From assembly GCA_934167495.1 (NCBI GenBank), contig CAKPKP010000002.1, forward strand, positions 62,001 to 126,000: a stretch of 64,000 nucleotides of DNA, written 5' to 3'. Position numbers and translations under genes: made by a program. The DNA is from an uncultured Clostridia bacterium (GTDB lineage Bacteria > Bacillota > Clostridia > TANB77 > CAG-508). Positions 25,523 to 34,085 of this stretch are shown in pieces. Below the pieces are notes generated by a model. That model was not told the origin of the DNA and ran no database searches. It was given only the letters and a program-made list of their open reading frames with translations. The first letter of the stretch is position 1; every line of letters begins with the position of its first letter.

Positions 25523-27322
25523 TTACTGTTCCTTAGTTAAATCTATTTCAAAGCTTCCTATATTTGTGTATTCTATATTTTTTATTCCATTTCCATCTTG
25601 TGAAACAATTTTTATACTAGAGTTATCTATGCTATTTTCAATTAAGATAATATCCGTTACTTCTAATGATGCATTTTCAAAAGTTCCTCTAGTTGGTTCT
25701 ATTTGTCCTGTAGCCCATTCTTCTTCTTTTCCATCTGTATATGTTATCTTCCTTTTACTTTCTGAACTAAATGAATTTATTTCTTCTCCATTTGCATTAA
25801 ATATTTTATATGCTCTAGGTCCAATATATTCTGTGTTATTTGCGTCTGTTAATTTTTCTTTATTAACATTATCATATATAGAATGTACTTTAACTATTGT
25901 TTGTAAAGGTGTAACAACTACACTTTCAATTGTTTGTGTTAAATTTTTATTTTCATAAATTACATCATTACAACTAACTTGTATTTTTTTTGAATTCTGA
26001 ACTGCTTTTTCTTTTGATAAATCAATGTTAAATTCTCCATCAATTTCTAAGTATGTATCTAAATCATTAGTTTGTCTTTCCTCTGTCGTTATAACCCAAT
26101 CTTTCATTGTTAATGTAAATTCTGTTTTATCTCCTAATTCTTTATCTGTTAAGAAATACATTTGATATATTTTATATTCATATTCTGAAACTTGTGTTAT
26201 AGATTGTGGAGCTATTTTTATAAAATAATACTCACCATCTATAATCGCAAATCGATTTGTTAATCTATATACATATTTAACGTTTTCACTCCATCCCGGT
26301 TTAAGATTATAAGAAACTCGTATTGAATCTGATATTGTTTTTCCAGCATATTTTTCTAAAATTACTTGTTTTTTTATTTTTCTTTCAATTTCTCCTGTTT
26401 TTTCATTAAGTACACTTTCATACATATTACTATCTATATCATCAGTAGCATTTATATATTCCTCTGTTAAAATTGGTTTGCCTATTTTTAAATACTTTTT
26501 ATCTTGCTCGCTTAACTTCAAGTCAAACTCTAATATAGTAAATCCTTCATCACAAATAGTTGATACTAATTCTATACTACTCTCACTTGGAGCTTGTATT
26601 ATTTCATCTTGTACTTCTTCTTTGTACTTTTCATATTCATCTGAAAAGTTTATATTAAACCATTTAAATACTGGTTTCCCCGATATTTTAATATTAGTTA
26701 TTGCGTATACAGCGCCACTTACAACAGTTGTAGCTATAAGTATACCAATTATTATCTTAGATAATTTGTTCATTTCATCAAATCCTTTCTTTATTAAAAT
26801 ATTTCTTAATTGCATTTTTCCTCTATGAACTAACTTTTGGGTATTTTGGAGAGTTTCTCCTAGTATTTTAGAGACTTCTTCATATGATAATTCTTCGATT
26901 TTAATAAGATATATTGCATTTTTATATTTTTCACCTAAAAGTTCTATTGATTCAAGTAATTCCTTTTTAGATTCTTCTTTTGAAATAATTTCTAATACAT
27001 CTTTTTCAATCCTTTCATCTTTATTATATAAATACTTTTCTACTATTTCATTTCTTAAATTTTCAGTTTTAATATAATTTAATGATAAATATTTTGCTTT
27101 TAAATATATATATGTTTTAAAAGAATAATTTTCCTTAATCTTATTTTGCATAACATATATAAAAGTTTCTTGTGTTAAATCTTCTGCTTTTTGATAATCT
27201 TTCACTATATTATAGATGAAATATTCAATTTTATTTTTATATTTATTGTATAATATTTCAAAAGCCTCTTTATTACCATTTAAATAATCATTATACAATT
27301 TTTTATCTAAATCATTCTCCAT
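25523..27322 (-). CDS. Membrane-tethered ECF sigma factor fused to a DUF4179-like ectodomain (fusion 1)
   Basis: A single 599-residue protein. Residues 10-80 are ECF sigma region 2 (FEILYNKYKNKIEYFIYNI, AEDLTQETFIYVMQ). Residues 115-175 are region 4 (KYKNAIYLIKIEELSYEEVSKILGE, HRGKMQLRNIL). Residues 188-208 form a TM helix and the remaining 390 residues lie outside, beginning ISGKPVFKWFNINFSDEYEKY, a segment shared with the loci at 32.0 and 36.5 kb. I read the outer part as a DUF4179-type sensor/anti-sigma domain, from memory. The direct fusion should hold the sigma at the membrane, so release by proteolysis is the likely activation route (inference). An in-frame ATG with its own AAAGGA lies at the junction (26773). 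An ECF-like promoter element lies just upstream. Confidence 0.85.
   Translation of the reverse strand: MENDLDKKLYNDYLNGNKEAFEILYNKYKNKIEYFIYNIVKDYQKAEDLTQETFIYVMQNKIKENYSFKTYIYLKAKYLSLNYIKTENLRNEIVEKYLYNKDERIEKDVLEIISKEESKKELLESIELLGEKYKNAIYLIKIEELSYEEVSKILGETLQNTQKLVHRGKMQLRNILIKKGFDEMNKLSKIIIGILIATTVVSGAVYAITNIKISGKPVFKWFNINFSDEYEKYKEEVQDEIIQAPSESSIELVSTICDEGFTILEFDLKLSEQDKKYLKIGKPILTEEYINATDDIDSNMYESVLNEKTGEIERKIKKQVILEKYAGKTISDSIRVSYNLKPGWSENVKYVYRLTNRFAIIDGEYYFIKIAPQSITQVSEYEYKIYQMYFLTDKELGDKTEFTLTMKDWVITTEERQTNDLDTYLEIDGEFNIDLSKEKAVQNSKKIQVSCNDVIYENKNLTQTIESVVVTPLQTIVKVHSIYDNVNKEKLTDANNTEYIGPRAYKIFNANGEEINSFSSESKRKITYTDGKEEEWATGQIEPTRGTFENASLEVTDIILIENSIDNSSIKIVSQDGNGIKNIEYTNIGSFEIDLTKEQ
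26773..26788 (-). promoter_or_regulatory. Possible internal ribosome site and start inside sigma fusion 1
   Basis: AAAGGA followed nine bases later by an in-frame ATG (codon 184, MNKLSKIIIG) just before the TM helix. Initiation here would give a free membrane ectodomain protein lacking the sigma part. The same arrangement (AAGGGA, nine bases, ATG at 37794) exists in the 36.5 kb fusion. Function not shown. Confidence 0.4.
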
Positions 27323-27374
27323 TTTTACCTACCTTCATATATATAAACCAATAACTTTAAAAAAAATTCCAAAA
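27323..27374 (-). promoter_or_regulatory. ECF-like upstream element of sigma fusion 1
   Basis: The 52 bases before the ATG align with those before the fusion genes at 36356 and 38337. Shared in order are a TTTT(G/A) start, a GGAAT/GAAAC/ATAAC block, a run of seven or eight T, an (A)AGTTAT-like segment, a TATAT-rich -10 zone and a GAA(A/G)G-(A/T)-AGGTAA leader. GAAAC plus T-run resembles ECF -35 elements, suggesting autoregulation. Confidence 0.5.
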
Positions 27375-27486
27375 TATAATAAATTTTCTATATTTTTTGT
27401 AAAATATGAGTTATTATATCCTTAGTTTTTGCTTTTTTCAAACTTTCATCTTCAAAATGTCTGTTAGATTATTTATATAATGTACA

Positions 27487-27523
27487 TAAAAAATAGATTA
27501 GTTATATTTCAAACTAATCTATT
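27487..27523 (-). terminator. Rho-independent terminator after the anti-sigma-like gene
   Basis: Arms AATAGATTAGTT and AACTAATCTATT followed by TTTTTT on the minus strand, 16 bases after the stop at 27539. Confidence 0.8.
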
Positions 27524-27538
27524 ACTAATAAATTTTAT

Positions 27539-28876
27539 CTATTTCATTTTTTCCAACTCAATAATTACAGGTTCATCTTTATATACAATTCTTACTTTTA
27601 ATTTATCTGTTGCATCATATGATGTAAGTTCAAAAGTTTCATAAAAGCTAAATTTACCCCCATCTATAAAATTATTGTTTTGTCTTCTTCCAGGTCGCAT
27701 TGAACATCCAAATTTTTCACCTTTTTCATTTTCCACATAAGTTACATCCTCACCTACCACTTTAGAGTTGCCTTCTTCACCAGCAAATTTTAACACTTCT
27801 ATTGTTATTGGATTCATTGATTTATTCCATTCCTTTAAAGCTTCTCTATACTCTGGTTCATAGTTTATTATCCTGTTATATTCATTATTATCAATTACTC
27901 CATCGTTTTGTTGTTTCCTTAAATCTTTTATTATTTCTGGTTCTTCTGGTTGTTCTCCAATATTTGATATTATAATTCCTAATTCAAATCCCGTATTAGT
28001 TAGAGTTGCATTAGTTATTTCAAAATCTGACTCTTCGCAACTAATAACTCTATATGATATAGTTTGCCTATTATACATTTCTTCTGGAACATCAAATTCC
28101 ATAGTCCAATTACCTTTTATATTTACTATGCTGTCTTCATTTTCTATATAATCATTTCTCTTTAAACTGATTGTTGAAAATTGAAATTTTAACTTTTTAC
28201 TTTTTGGAAAACTTTTAGTGTCTGTGGATATATTATAAACTAAATTTATTATTCCATTTTCTTTATCTCGGCTTTCTATAAAATAATTTAATCCACATTT
28301 ATAATAATTTATATTATCTAAACCATTTTCTTTGCAATAATTATTAAAAGTTTCTTTATTAGTACAAAATAGAATATTATTATTTTCATCAATTACTACT
28401 AAATCTTTTAATTCTACAGTGCGTATATCATTTATATCAATAGTTTCATTAATAACCTTATCTATTTCTATAGTAAAATGTGTGCTAATATTCAAATCAT
28501 CCATTAAAAAATTATCAACTTTTGTACTAACATCAATATTTTCTAAATTTTCTTCTTTATTATCATCTATTATTTGGCTATTAAATTCAACATAATCCAT
28601 TTCAGGTTCTGCGATATATCCATTTTGAACGGCTTTATCAATTCCTTTTCCTAATCCAAATCTTACTTCTATTTTATCTAAATTTGTTGCTACTGCTACC
28701 CCTGATATTAATAAACATCCTGTACATAAGCCTACAATTATTTTCTTTTTCATAAAACACTTCAAATCTATTTCATTACTTTTTGGAATATTCTGATATT
28801 TTCTATTTTTTTCTTCAAATCTAGTTGCTGCAATATTAAATTTTAATTCTTCTAAAAGTTCTTTATTATTTTTCAT
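27539..28876 (-). CDS. Membrane-anchored anti-sigma/sensor protein (DUF4179-like), partner of the ECF factor at 28.9 kb
   Basis: A 445-residue protein with about 45 cytoplasmic residues, one TM helix (roughly 46-64, KIIVGLCTGCLLISGVAVA) and a large extracytoplasmic domain. Its gene overlaps the end of the ECF sigma gene at 28866, the usual arrangement for a sigma/anti-sigma pair, so it is the likely regulator of that sigma factor. The cytoplasmic part lacks the Hx3Cx2C zinc motif of ZAS anti-sigmas. The ectodomain is only distantly like those of the other loci. I choose ATG 28876 (GGGG about ten bases upstream) over 28885. The signal sensed is unknown. Confidence 0.7.
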   Translation of the reverse strand: MKNNKELLEELKFNIAATRFEEKNRKYQNIPKSNEIDLKCFMKKKIIVGLCTGCLLISGVAVATNLDKIEVRFGLGKGIDKAVQNGYIAEPEMDYVEFNSQIIDDNKEENLENIDVSTKVDNFLMDDLNISTHFTIEIDKVINETIDINDIRTVELKDLVVIDENNNILFCTNKETFNNYCKENGLDNINYYKCGLNYFIESRDKENGIINLVYNISTDTKSFPKSKKLKFQFSTISLKRNDYIENEDSIVNIKGNWTMEFDVPEEMYNRQTISYRVISCEESDFEITNATLTNTGFELGIIISNIGEQPEEPEIIKDLRKQQNDGVIDNNEYNRIINYEPEYREALKEWNKSMNPITIEVLKFAGEEGNSKVVGEDVTYVENEKGEKFGCSMRPGRRQNNNFIDGGKFSFYETFELTSYDATDKLKVRIVYKDEPVIIELEKMK

Positions 28877-29423
28877 CAAAATCATACCCCTTTTCCTTTA
28901 AAACTTTTTTTATTTTTTTCCTTATCCTATATAATTTTATCTTTACCTTTGATTGAGTAATATTACAACATTCAGATATTTCTCGAATACTTTTTTCTTC
29001 ATAATAATATTTAATAAAAATTTCTTTATCCTCGTCTTTTAATTTTTTTGCTTCATCAACAATAATTTGTGTTTTTTCATTTTCTATAAAATCCAACTCT
29101 ATATTGTTATGCTCTATAAGTTCTTCTTCGTAATCTTCTATATTCTCATTTAATTTCAAACTTCTACATTTTTTCTTTATTAAGTTTTTTGTTATACCAC
29201 CTATGTAGGACGACATCTCCTTATTAATATCTAACTTGTGTGTATTTTTCCATACAGCCAAAAATACATCTAATACAATTTCATCTATATCTTCATTTGA
29301 AAAATTTATATATGATTTTCTTATTATTGTATAAACATAATTTGAAAAATCTTTTACTATATCTTCAATTTTCAGTTTGTTTTGATAAATATAACTTGAT
29401 ATTTTTCTATTTTTAATTTCCAC
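28866..29423 (-). CDS. ECF RNA polymerase sigma factor (split system)
   Basis: A 185-residue sigma-70 family ECF factor. Region 2 is around residues 25-90 (FSNYVYTIIRKSYINFSNEDIDEIVLDVFLAVWKN) and region 4 around 125-175 (LKDEDKEIFIKYYYEEKSIREISECCNITQSKVKIKLYRIRKKIK). It is more diverged than the other sigma domains here. The stop overlaps the start of its membrane partner. Upstream, TGTAAC and TAATAT-like boxes (about 29467-29500) resemble an ECF promoter, hinting at autoregulation. Confidence 0.88.
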   Translation of the reverse strand: MEIKNRKISSYIYQNKLKIEDIVKDFSNYVYTIIRKSYINFSNEDIDEIVLDVFLAVWKNTHKLDINKEMSSYIGGITKNLIKKKCRSLKLNENIEDYEEELIEHNNIELDFIENEKTQIIVDEAKKLKDEDKEIFIKYYYEEKSIREISECCNITQSKVKIKLYRIRKKIKKVLKEKGYDFDEK

Positions 29424-29562
29424 TTTAAATTTAAACTCCTTATATTTTTAAGATATCTTTCATTTGTATATTACCATAATTTTTTATTTGGTTACACTTT
29501 TTCTAAGATTTATAAATTCATATTTATTTCCAAACATACTATATCAATTTTATAGTATAAAT

Positions 29563-29599
29563 AAAAATCCCAATTGAATATAAATCCAATTGAGATTTT
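29563..29599 (-). terminator. Rho-independent terminator of the D,D-carboxypeptidase gene
   Basis: Minus-strand AAATCTCAATTG pairs with CAATTGGGATTT (one G-T), followed by TTTAT, 14 bases after the stop. The remaining bases to 29423 hold the sigma gene leader. Confidence 0.75.
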
Positions 29600-29613
29600 A
29601 TCATTATATATAT

Positions 29614-30828
29614 CTATTCAGTTTTTAAAACATTAAACCAATTTCCATAAATGCATTTCATCATATTCTTTACAGTTATTTTTTCAATGTCAGATTCTGC
29701 TATTAAATTTACAGACGATATTTCTTCTCCATTAATTAAATATTTTACTGTTCCTAATTTCTGTCCTTTACTTATTGGAGCTGATATATTTTCATCTATT
29801 GCTACTACCTGTTCTACATTAGAAGCTTCCCCTTTTTTTATGAAAGCTCCTCCATCAGACTCATAAATTAAATTTACCGTATCTTCTACTCCTTTTGACA
29901 ACTCTACTGCGTTTACAATTTCTCCTTTAGTAGCCAGCTTTTTATATTCATAATTATTAAATCCATAATCTAATAATTTTTTTGCTTCTTCAAAACGAAT
30001 TTTAGTTGTAGGAGCTCTCATTATTACAGCTATTAAAGACAAATCATTTCTTGTAGCACTCGCTGATAAATTATAAAGTGCAAGTGAAGTAGAACCTGTT
30101 TTTAAACCAGTTGCACCTTGATAATTTCTTATAAGTTTATTTGTATTTACTAGTTCTGACTTTCCATCTCTTAATGAATCCATATATATTGTTGTGTAAT
30201 TTTTTACATCTGGATGATTATTAAGTAATTCTTTTGACATAAGTGCAATGTCATAACTTGATGTAACATGCCCATCTTCATCTATTCCATGACAATTCTT
30301 AAATGTAGTATCATTCATTCCTAGTTCTTTTGCTCTTTTATTCATTTGTTCAACAAATGCTTCTTCACTTCCTGCTAAAAATTCTGCCATTGCAACAACA
30401 CAGTCATTTGCTGAAACAACACATATTGCTTTTATCATTTCGTCTACACTAAGTGTTTCTTTTGTATCTAACCAAATTTGTGAGCCTCCCATTGATGAAG
30501 CTTTTTCACTGCATGGAACTTTATCTTGCAATGTTATTTTTCCACTGTCTAATGCTTCAAATATTAACAATACACTCATTATTTTTGTAACACTTGCTGG
30601 TCTTAATTTTTCATGTGCATTATGTTCATATAAAACTTCTCCAGTTGTTTGTTCAATTAATATTGCACTTCCAGATTCTAAATTTAAAAAGTTTTCATTT
30701 GTTGCATCTGCTGAAACCTCTATTGCATATGGATATTCTGACCATGTATATGAATTTTCAGTTGCAAAGCAGATTGGTGTTAATAAGATAACAATTAATA
30801 ACATTGTAACTATAAATTTATTGCACAT
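29614..30828 (-). CDS. D-alanyl-D-alanine carboxypeptidase (PBP5/DacF family)
   Basis: A secreted low-molecular-weight PBP that trims the terminal D-Ala of peptidoglycan stem peptides. The 404 residues start with a signal peptide (FIVTMLLIVILLTPICFA) and have the SxxK site in RPASVTKIMS near 77, SAND near 137 and KTGST near 241. A C-terminal beta-rich domain ends in a possible amphipathic anchor (VKNMMKCIYGNWFNVL). The gene lies within the sigma array. Its start codon lies inside a 12-bp inverted repeat with the ribosome site in the loop, so translation may be controlled. Confidence 0.94.
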   Translation of the reverse strand: MCNKFIVTMLLIVILLTPICFATENSYTWSEYPYAIEVSADATNENFLNLESGSAILIEQTTGEVLYEHNAHEKLRPASVTKIMSVLLIFEALDSGKITLQDKVPCSEKASSMGGSQIWLDTKETLSVDEMIKAICVVSANDCVVAMAEFLAGSEEAFVEQMNKRAKELGMNDTTFKNCHGIDEDGHVTSSYDIALMSKELLNNHPDVKNYTTIYMDSLRDGKSELVNTNKLIRNYQGATGLKTGSTSLALYNLSASATRNDLSLIAVIMRAPTTKIRFEEAKKLLDYGFNNYEYKKLATKGEIVNAVELSKGVEDTVNLIYESDGGAFIKKGEASNVEQVVAIDENISAPISKGQKLGTVKYLINGEEISSVNLIAESDIEKITVKNMMKCIYGNWFNVLKTE

Positions 30829-30868
30829 ATATATACCTCCTAAATTAGTTAATATAATATATGTGCAA
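30821..30868 (-). promoter_or_regulatory. Inverted repeat enclosing the ribosome site and start of the carboxypeptidase gene
   Basis: Perfect 12-bp arms TTGCACATATAT and ATATATGTGCAA. On the transcript the 3' arm contains the ATG start (ATGTGCAA) and the loop holds AGGAGG. The RNA hairpin would occlude the start codon; as DNA it could equally be an operator. Confidence 0.5.
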
Positions 30869-30915
30869 CATATCTATTTATGAATATATTTAATTATATG
30901 TGTAGCTTAATTTTC

Positions 30916-31836
30916 TTATTTATAAATATCTATATTAAATTCTTCATTAGTAGCATTATTATTAAACTTATAAGTATCCATTATATTAAATTTCTCTATT
31001 TTCTCCATACTGTTGTACTCATAATAATTATATGTCATCTCAAGAGTGTACCCACTATTTACTTGCCTAGATTTATCAATACACAATTTATAAATTTTTT
31101 CATTTTCTATATATTTTATATCAATAATTTGAACTCCATTCTCTGGTTGAAAATAATATATAAGTCTAACTTCAGCATCTAAATTATTATTTACATCTTT
31201 TATAAAGTTATTAAATACATCATTATTATAATTTTTTAATTCTGCCTCATTTATTACAACGCAATTATCTTGCAAAGCCTGTTCAATTGAATATTCTTTT
31301 GGTAATGTTTTTATATTTTTATATTTACTCATAAAATCTTTATTTGCTATAGTTTTAAAAACTTCTATTTTATCTGATTTCGTGCTATTATCAATAATTA
31401 TACAAATTCCATTATTCTTCTCATCAAATTCTTCAGAAAGTGGCACTTTTTTTAACCCAATATATAAAGTATTATCTTCTATATATAATTCACCAAGTGT
31501 AAGCCTCATCATTGAAGTATTTTCAACAGCTGTAATAATCATATATTTATTATTGAAATCTTCTTCTGACATATATTGTATATTATTACATATGTTTTTA
31601 AATGATACATACTCTTGGTAATTCTCAATTTTTTTATAATAAATCTTATTCATGTACCCATCCATATTTTGTGTAGAAAGAGTCATTTGAAGGGTAAATA
31701 ATTCATACTCATATTTTTCTTGTCTTTCTTCTTTTATATTAGTATTTTTATTAACTATATTATTATAATTAAATAACACTAATATTAAGACTGCTAAAAT
31801 ACATATTGAAATTATTGGTAAAAAAATTTTTTTCAT
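30916..31836 (-). CDS. Membrane-anchored protein with a solo copy of the sigma-fusion repeat domain
   Basis: A 306-residue protein with an N-terminal TM helix (FLPIISICILAVLILVLFNY) and an extracytoplasmic part. Its body matches the tandem repeats of the sigma fusion at 34.1 kb in order: a YYKKIENYQEY/NICNNIQYM segment, EDFNNKYMIIT, a beta segment with DNTLYIGL, LPKEYSIEQALQDNCVV followed by a spacer and INN-like helix, then a VQIIDIKYIENEKIYKLCID stretch. I do not recognise a named family. Position inside the array suggests a soluble-sensor or competitor counterpart of the fusion's ectodomain (inference). The ATG follows AAGGAGAATAA. Confidence 0.65.
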   Translation of the reverse strand: MKKIFLPIISICILAVLILVLFNYNNIVNKNTNIKEERQEKYEYELFTLQMTLSTQNMDGYMNKIYYKKIENYQEYVSFKNICNNIQYMSEEDFNNKYMIITAVENTSMMRLTLGELYIEDNTLYIGLKKVPLSEEFDEKNNGICIIIDNSTKSDKIEVFKTIANKDFMSKYKNIKTLPKEYSIEQALQDNCVVINEAELKNYNNDVFNNFIKDVNNNLDAEVRLIYYFQPENGVQIIDIKYIENEKIYKLCIDKSRQVNSGYTLEMTYNYYEYNSMEKIEKFNIMDTYKFNNNATNEEFNIDIYK

Positions 31837-32016
31837 TATTTATTCTCCTTATATTTTTTTATCTATATTAATAAAATACTATATGAATTATTCTTTTCTA
31901 TTAAGAACCTTATAAATATTTTTGACCTTTGTTTATATATTATTTTATAGCTTTCATTATGCATTTGATTATATCATAAATATTGTAATTATGTCTTTAT
32001 TTAATTTATAATTTTT

Positions 32017-33402
32017 TTAATTTTTCTTTTCTCTAGTTAAATCTATTTCGAAACTTCCTATATCTGTATATACTACTTTTTTTATGCCATTTATCAAACC
32101 ATTACGTTCTTGAGATAAAATTTTAATTTTAGAATTATCCTCATTTTCAATTAATATATAATCTATTATTTCTAAAGTTGCATCTTTAAACGGTATTCTC
32201 GTTGGTTCTATTTGGTCACTACCCCATTCTTCTTCTTTTCCATCGGCATAAGTTATCATTCTTTTTGTTTCAAAACTATAAGAATTAATTTCATTTCCAC
32301 TTTCATTAAAAACTTTATATTCTCTAATTCCAATATGTTCTTCACTCGTTGAATCTGTTAATTGACTATAATCTATATGTTCGTATGTAGAATGTACTTT
32401 TACTATTGTTTGCAATGGTGTAACTACCGTACTTTCAATTTTTTGCGTTAATTCTTTATCCTTATATACAATTTCTTCATTACTTACTTCTATTTTTCTA
32501 GAATTCTCTAATGCCTTTTCTTTAGATAATTTTATATCAAATTGTCCGTCGAGCCTTAAACAGGTATCTGTATCACCATATTCCATTTGAGTTGTTGTTA
32601 TAATAAAATCTTTCATTGTTATAGTAAATTCTGTTTTATCTCCTAATTCTTTATCTGTTAGGAAATACATTTGATATAATTTGTATTCATATTCAGAAAT
32701 TTTCTTTACAGATTGTGGTGATAATTGTACATAAATGTATTCTCCATCTATAATAACATTCTTATTATATTTTTTTTGTATAATTTTGCTATCCTTGAAA
32801 GTTCCTGGTTGAAGATTACACCCTACACATATCTTATCTTCTATTATTTTATCTCCTAACATTTTCTTTATCAGTTCTTTCGTAGTTTGCACTGAAAACT
32901 GATGAGTCTCTTTATCATAATCCTCTTCTAATGTTCTACTATCTTCATCATCCGTTGCTTTTAAATATTCTTCTGTTAAAACTGAATTTCCTATTTTTAA
33001 ATATTCCTTATCTTCTGCACTTAATTTTACATCAAATTCTAGTATAACAAATCCTTCATCACATACAGTTGATACTAAATCAATACTACTTTCGTTTGGA
33101 CCTTGTATTGTTTCGCCATGTACTTCATTTCTATAATTTTCATATTCATCTGAAAAACTAACTTTAAACCATTCAAATACTGGTTTTCCTGATATTTTTC
33201 CACCAAAAGTAGCATATACAGACAGTCCTCCAATACAAATTGCAATCGATGTTAAAATTACTAAAACAAAATTAGCAGCTATTTTGATTGGATTTATTTT
33301 CTTATCTTTATATTGATAATTATTGAAAAAATCGTCATTTTTTATCTCCTTTTGTTTGTAATATTTATTATATACGCCTTCTTTAAATTCATTACTATTC
33401 AT
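32017..33402 (-). CDS. Membrane-anchored DUF4179-like anti-sigma/sensor protein, partner of the ECF factor at 33.4 kb
   Basis: A 461-residue protein with about 38 cytoplasmic residues, a TM helix (about 40-62) and an ectodomain starting ISGKPVFEWFKVSFSDEYENY. Over its length this ectodomain closely resembles the outer halves of the fusion proteins at 25.5 and 36.5 kb (shared blocks CDEGFVILEFD, YQMYFLTDKELGDKTEF, VVTPLQTIVKVHSTYE, GSFEIDL). It is therefore the unfused version of the same sensor. The start overlaps the sigma gene stop (33395). No zinc-binding anti-sigma motif is visible in the short cytoplasmic part. Confidence 0.8.
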   Translation of the reverse strand: MNSNEFKEGVYNKYYKQKEIKNDDFFNNYQYKDKKINPIKIAANFVLVILTSIAICIGGLSVYATFGGKISGKPVFEWFKVSFSDEYENYRNEVHGETIQGPNESSIDLVSTVCDEGFVILEFDVKLSAEDKEYLKIGNSVLTEEYLKATDDEDSRTLEEDYDKETHQFSVQTTKELIKKMLGDKIIEDKICVGCNLQPGTFKDSKIIQKKYNKNVIIDGEYIYVQLSPQSVKKISEYEYKLYQMYFLTDKELGDKTEFTITMKDFIITTTQMEYGDTDTCLRLDGQFDIKLSKEKALENSRKIEVSNEEIVYKDKELTQKIESTVVTPLQTIVKVHSTYEHIDYSQLTDSTSEEHIGIREYKVFNESGNEINSYSFETKRMITYADGKEEEWGSDQIEPTRIPFKDATLEIIDYILIENEDNSKIKILSQERNGLINGIKKVVYTDIGSFEIDLTREKKN

Positions 33403-33949
33403 TTTTATCTTCTCCTTTCTTTAAAATTGCCTTTAACTTTTTTCTTGCTCTGTAAAGTGTCATTTTTACTTGTGGCACTGATTTTCCAAGTATTTTAGAT
33501 ATATCTTTATATGATAACTCTTCTATATCCGCTAAATAAATTACTATTTGTTGACTTCTATTTAAGTTTTTCATAGCATTGTATAATTCTTTATTTCTAC
33601 CTTCTGCGTAAATTGCTTCCTCTGCTTCTTCTAAATATGTATCTTCTATATTTGAAATATAATTGTCATCAATTGGTACAATCTTTTTTCTCCTTTTTAA
33701 ATAATTTAATGTTCGAGATTTTGCTATTGTATATAAATACGTTTTCATACTATATTTAAAATCATATTCTTTTCTATTAATTAGTATATATACAAATACA
33801 TCTTGTGCTAAATCCTCTGAAGCTTCTACATCATTTAAAAATCTATTTGTAAAATAAATAAGGTTTAATCGATATTTATCCATTAATATATCAAAAGCTT
33901 CTTTATTACCATTTAAAAAATTCTCATATAATATCTTATCGTTATCCAT
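33395..33949 (-). CDS. ECF RNA polymerase sigma factor (split system)
   Basis: A 184-residue ECF factor. Region 2 is near 15-80 (FDILMDKYRLNLIYFTNRF, SEDLAQDVFVYIL, MKTYLYTIAKSRTLNYLKRRK) and region 4 near 125-175 (LNRSQQIVIYLADIEELSYKDISKILGKSVPQVKMTLYRARKKL). I choose ATG 33949 with AAGGAGG five bases upstream; an upstream in-frame ATG (34012) would add 21 poorly conserved residues and has no ribosome site. The stop overlaps the partner gene, so the two are probably coupled. Confidence 0.92.
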   Translation of the reverse strand: MDNDKILYENFLNGNKEAFDILMDKYRLNLIYFTNRFLNDVEASEDLAQDVFVYILINRKEYDFKYSMKTYLYTIAKSRTLNYLKRRKKIVPIDDNYISNIEDTYLEEAEEAIYAEGRNKELYNAMKNLNRSQQIVIYLADIEELSYKDISKILGKSVPQVKMTLYRARKKLKAILKKGEDKNE

Positions 33950-34014
33950 TTTTTCCTCCTTATACTTATAATACAACTTTACTTTATAAAAGTAACTAAA
34001 AAATTTAAACAAAT

Positions 34015-34052
34015 GAAAAAAGTACTAACTTCTAAAGCAAAGTTAGTACTAA
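34015..34052 (-). terminator. Rho-independent terminator after the tandem-repeat sigma fusion
   Basis: Arms AGTACTAACTT and AAGTTAGTACT followed by TTTTTTC on the minus strand, about 34 bases after the stop at 34086. Confidence 0.8.
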
Positions 34053-34085
34053 TTAATATATATAAAATTTTGAAATATTTTTCTA

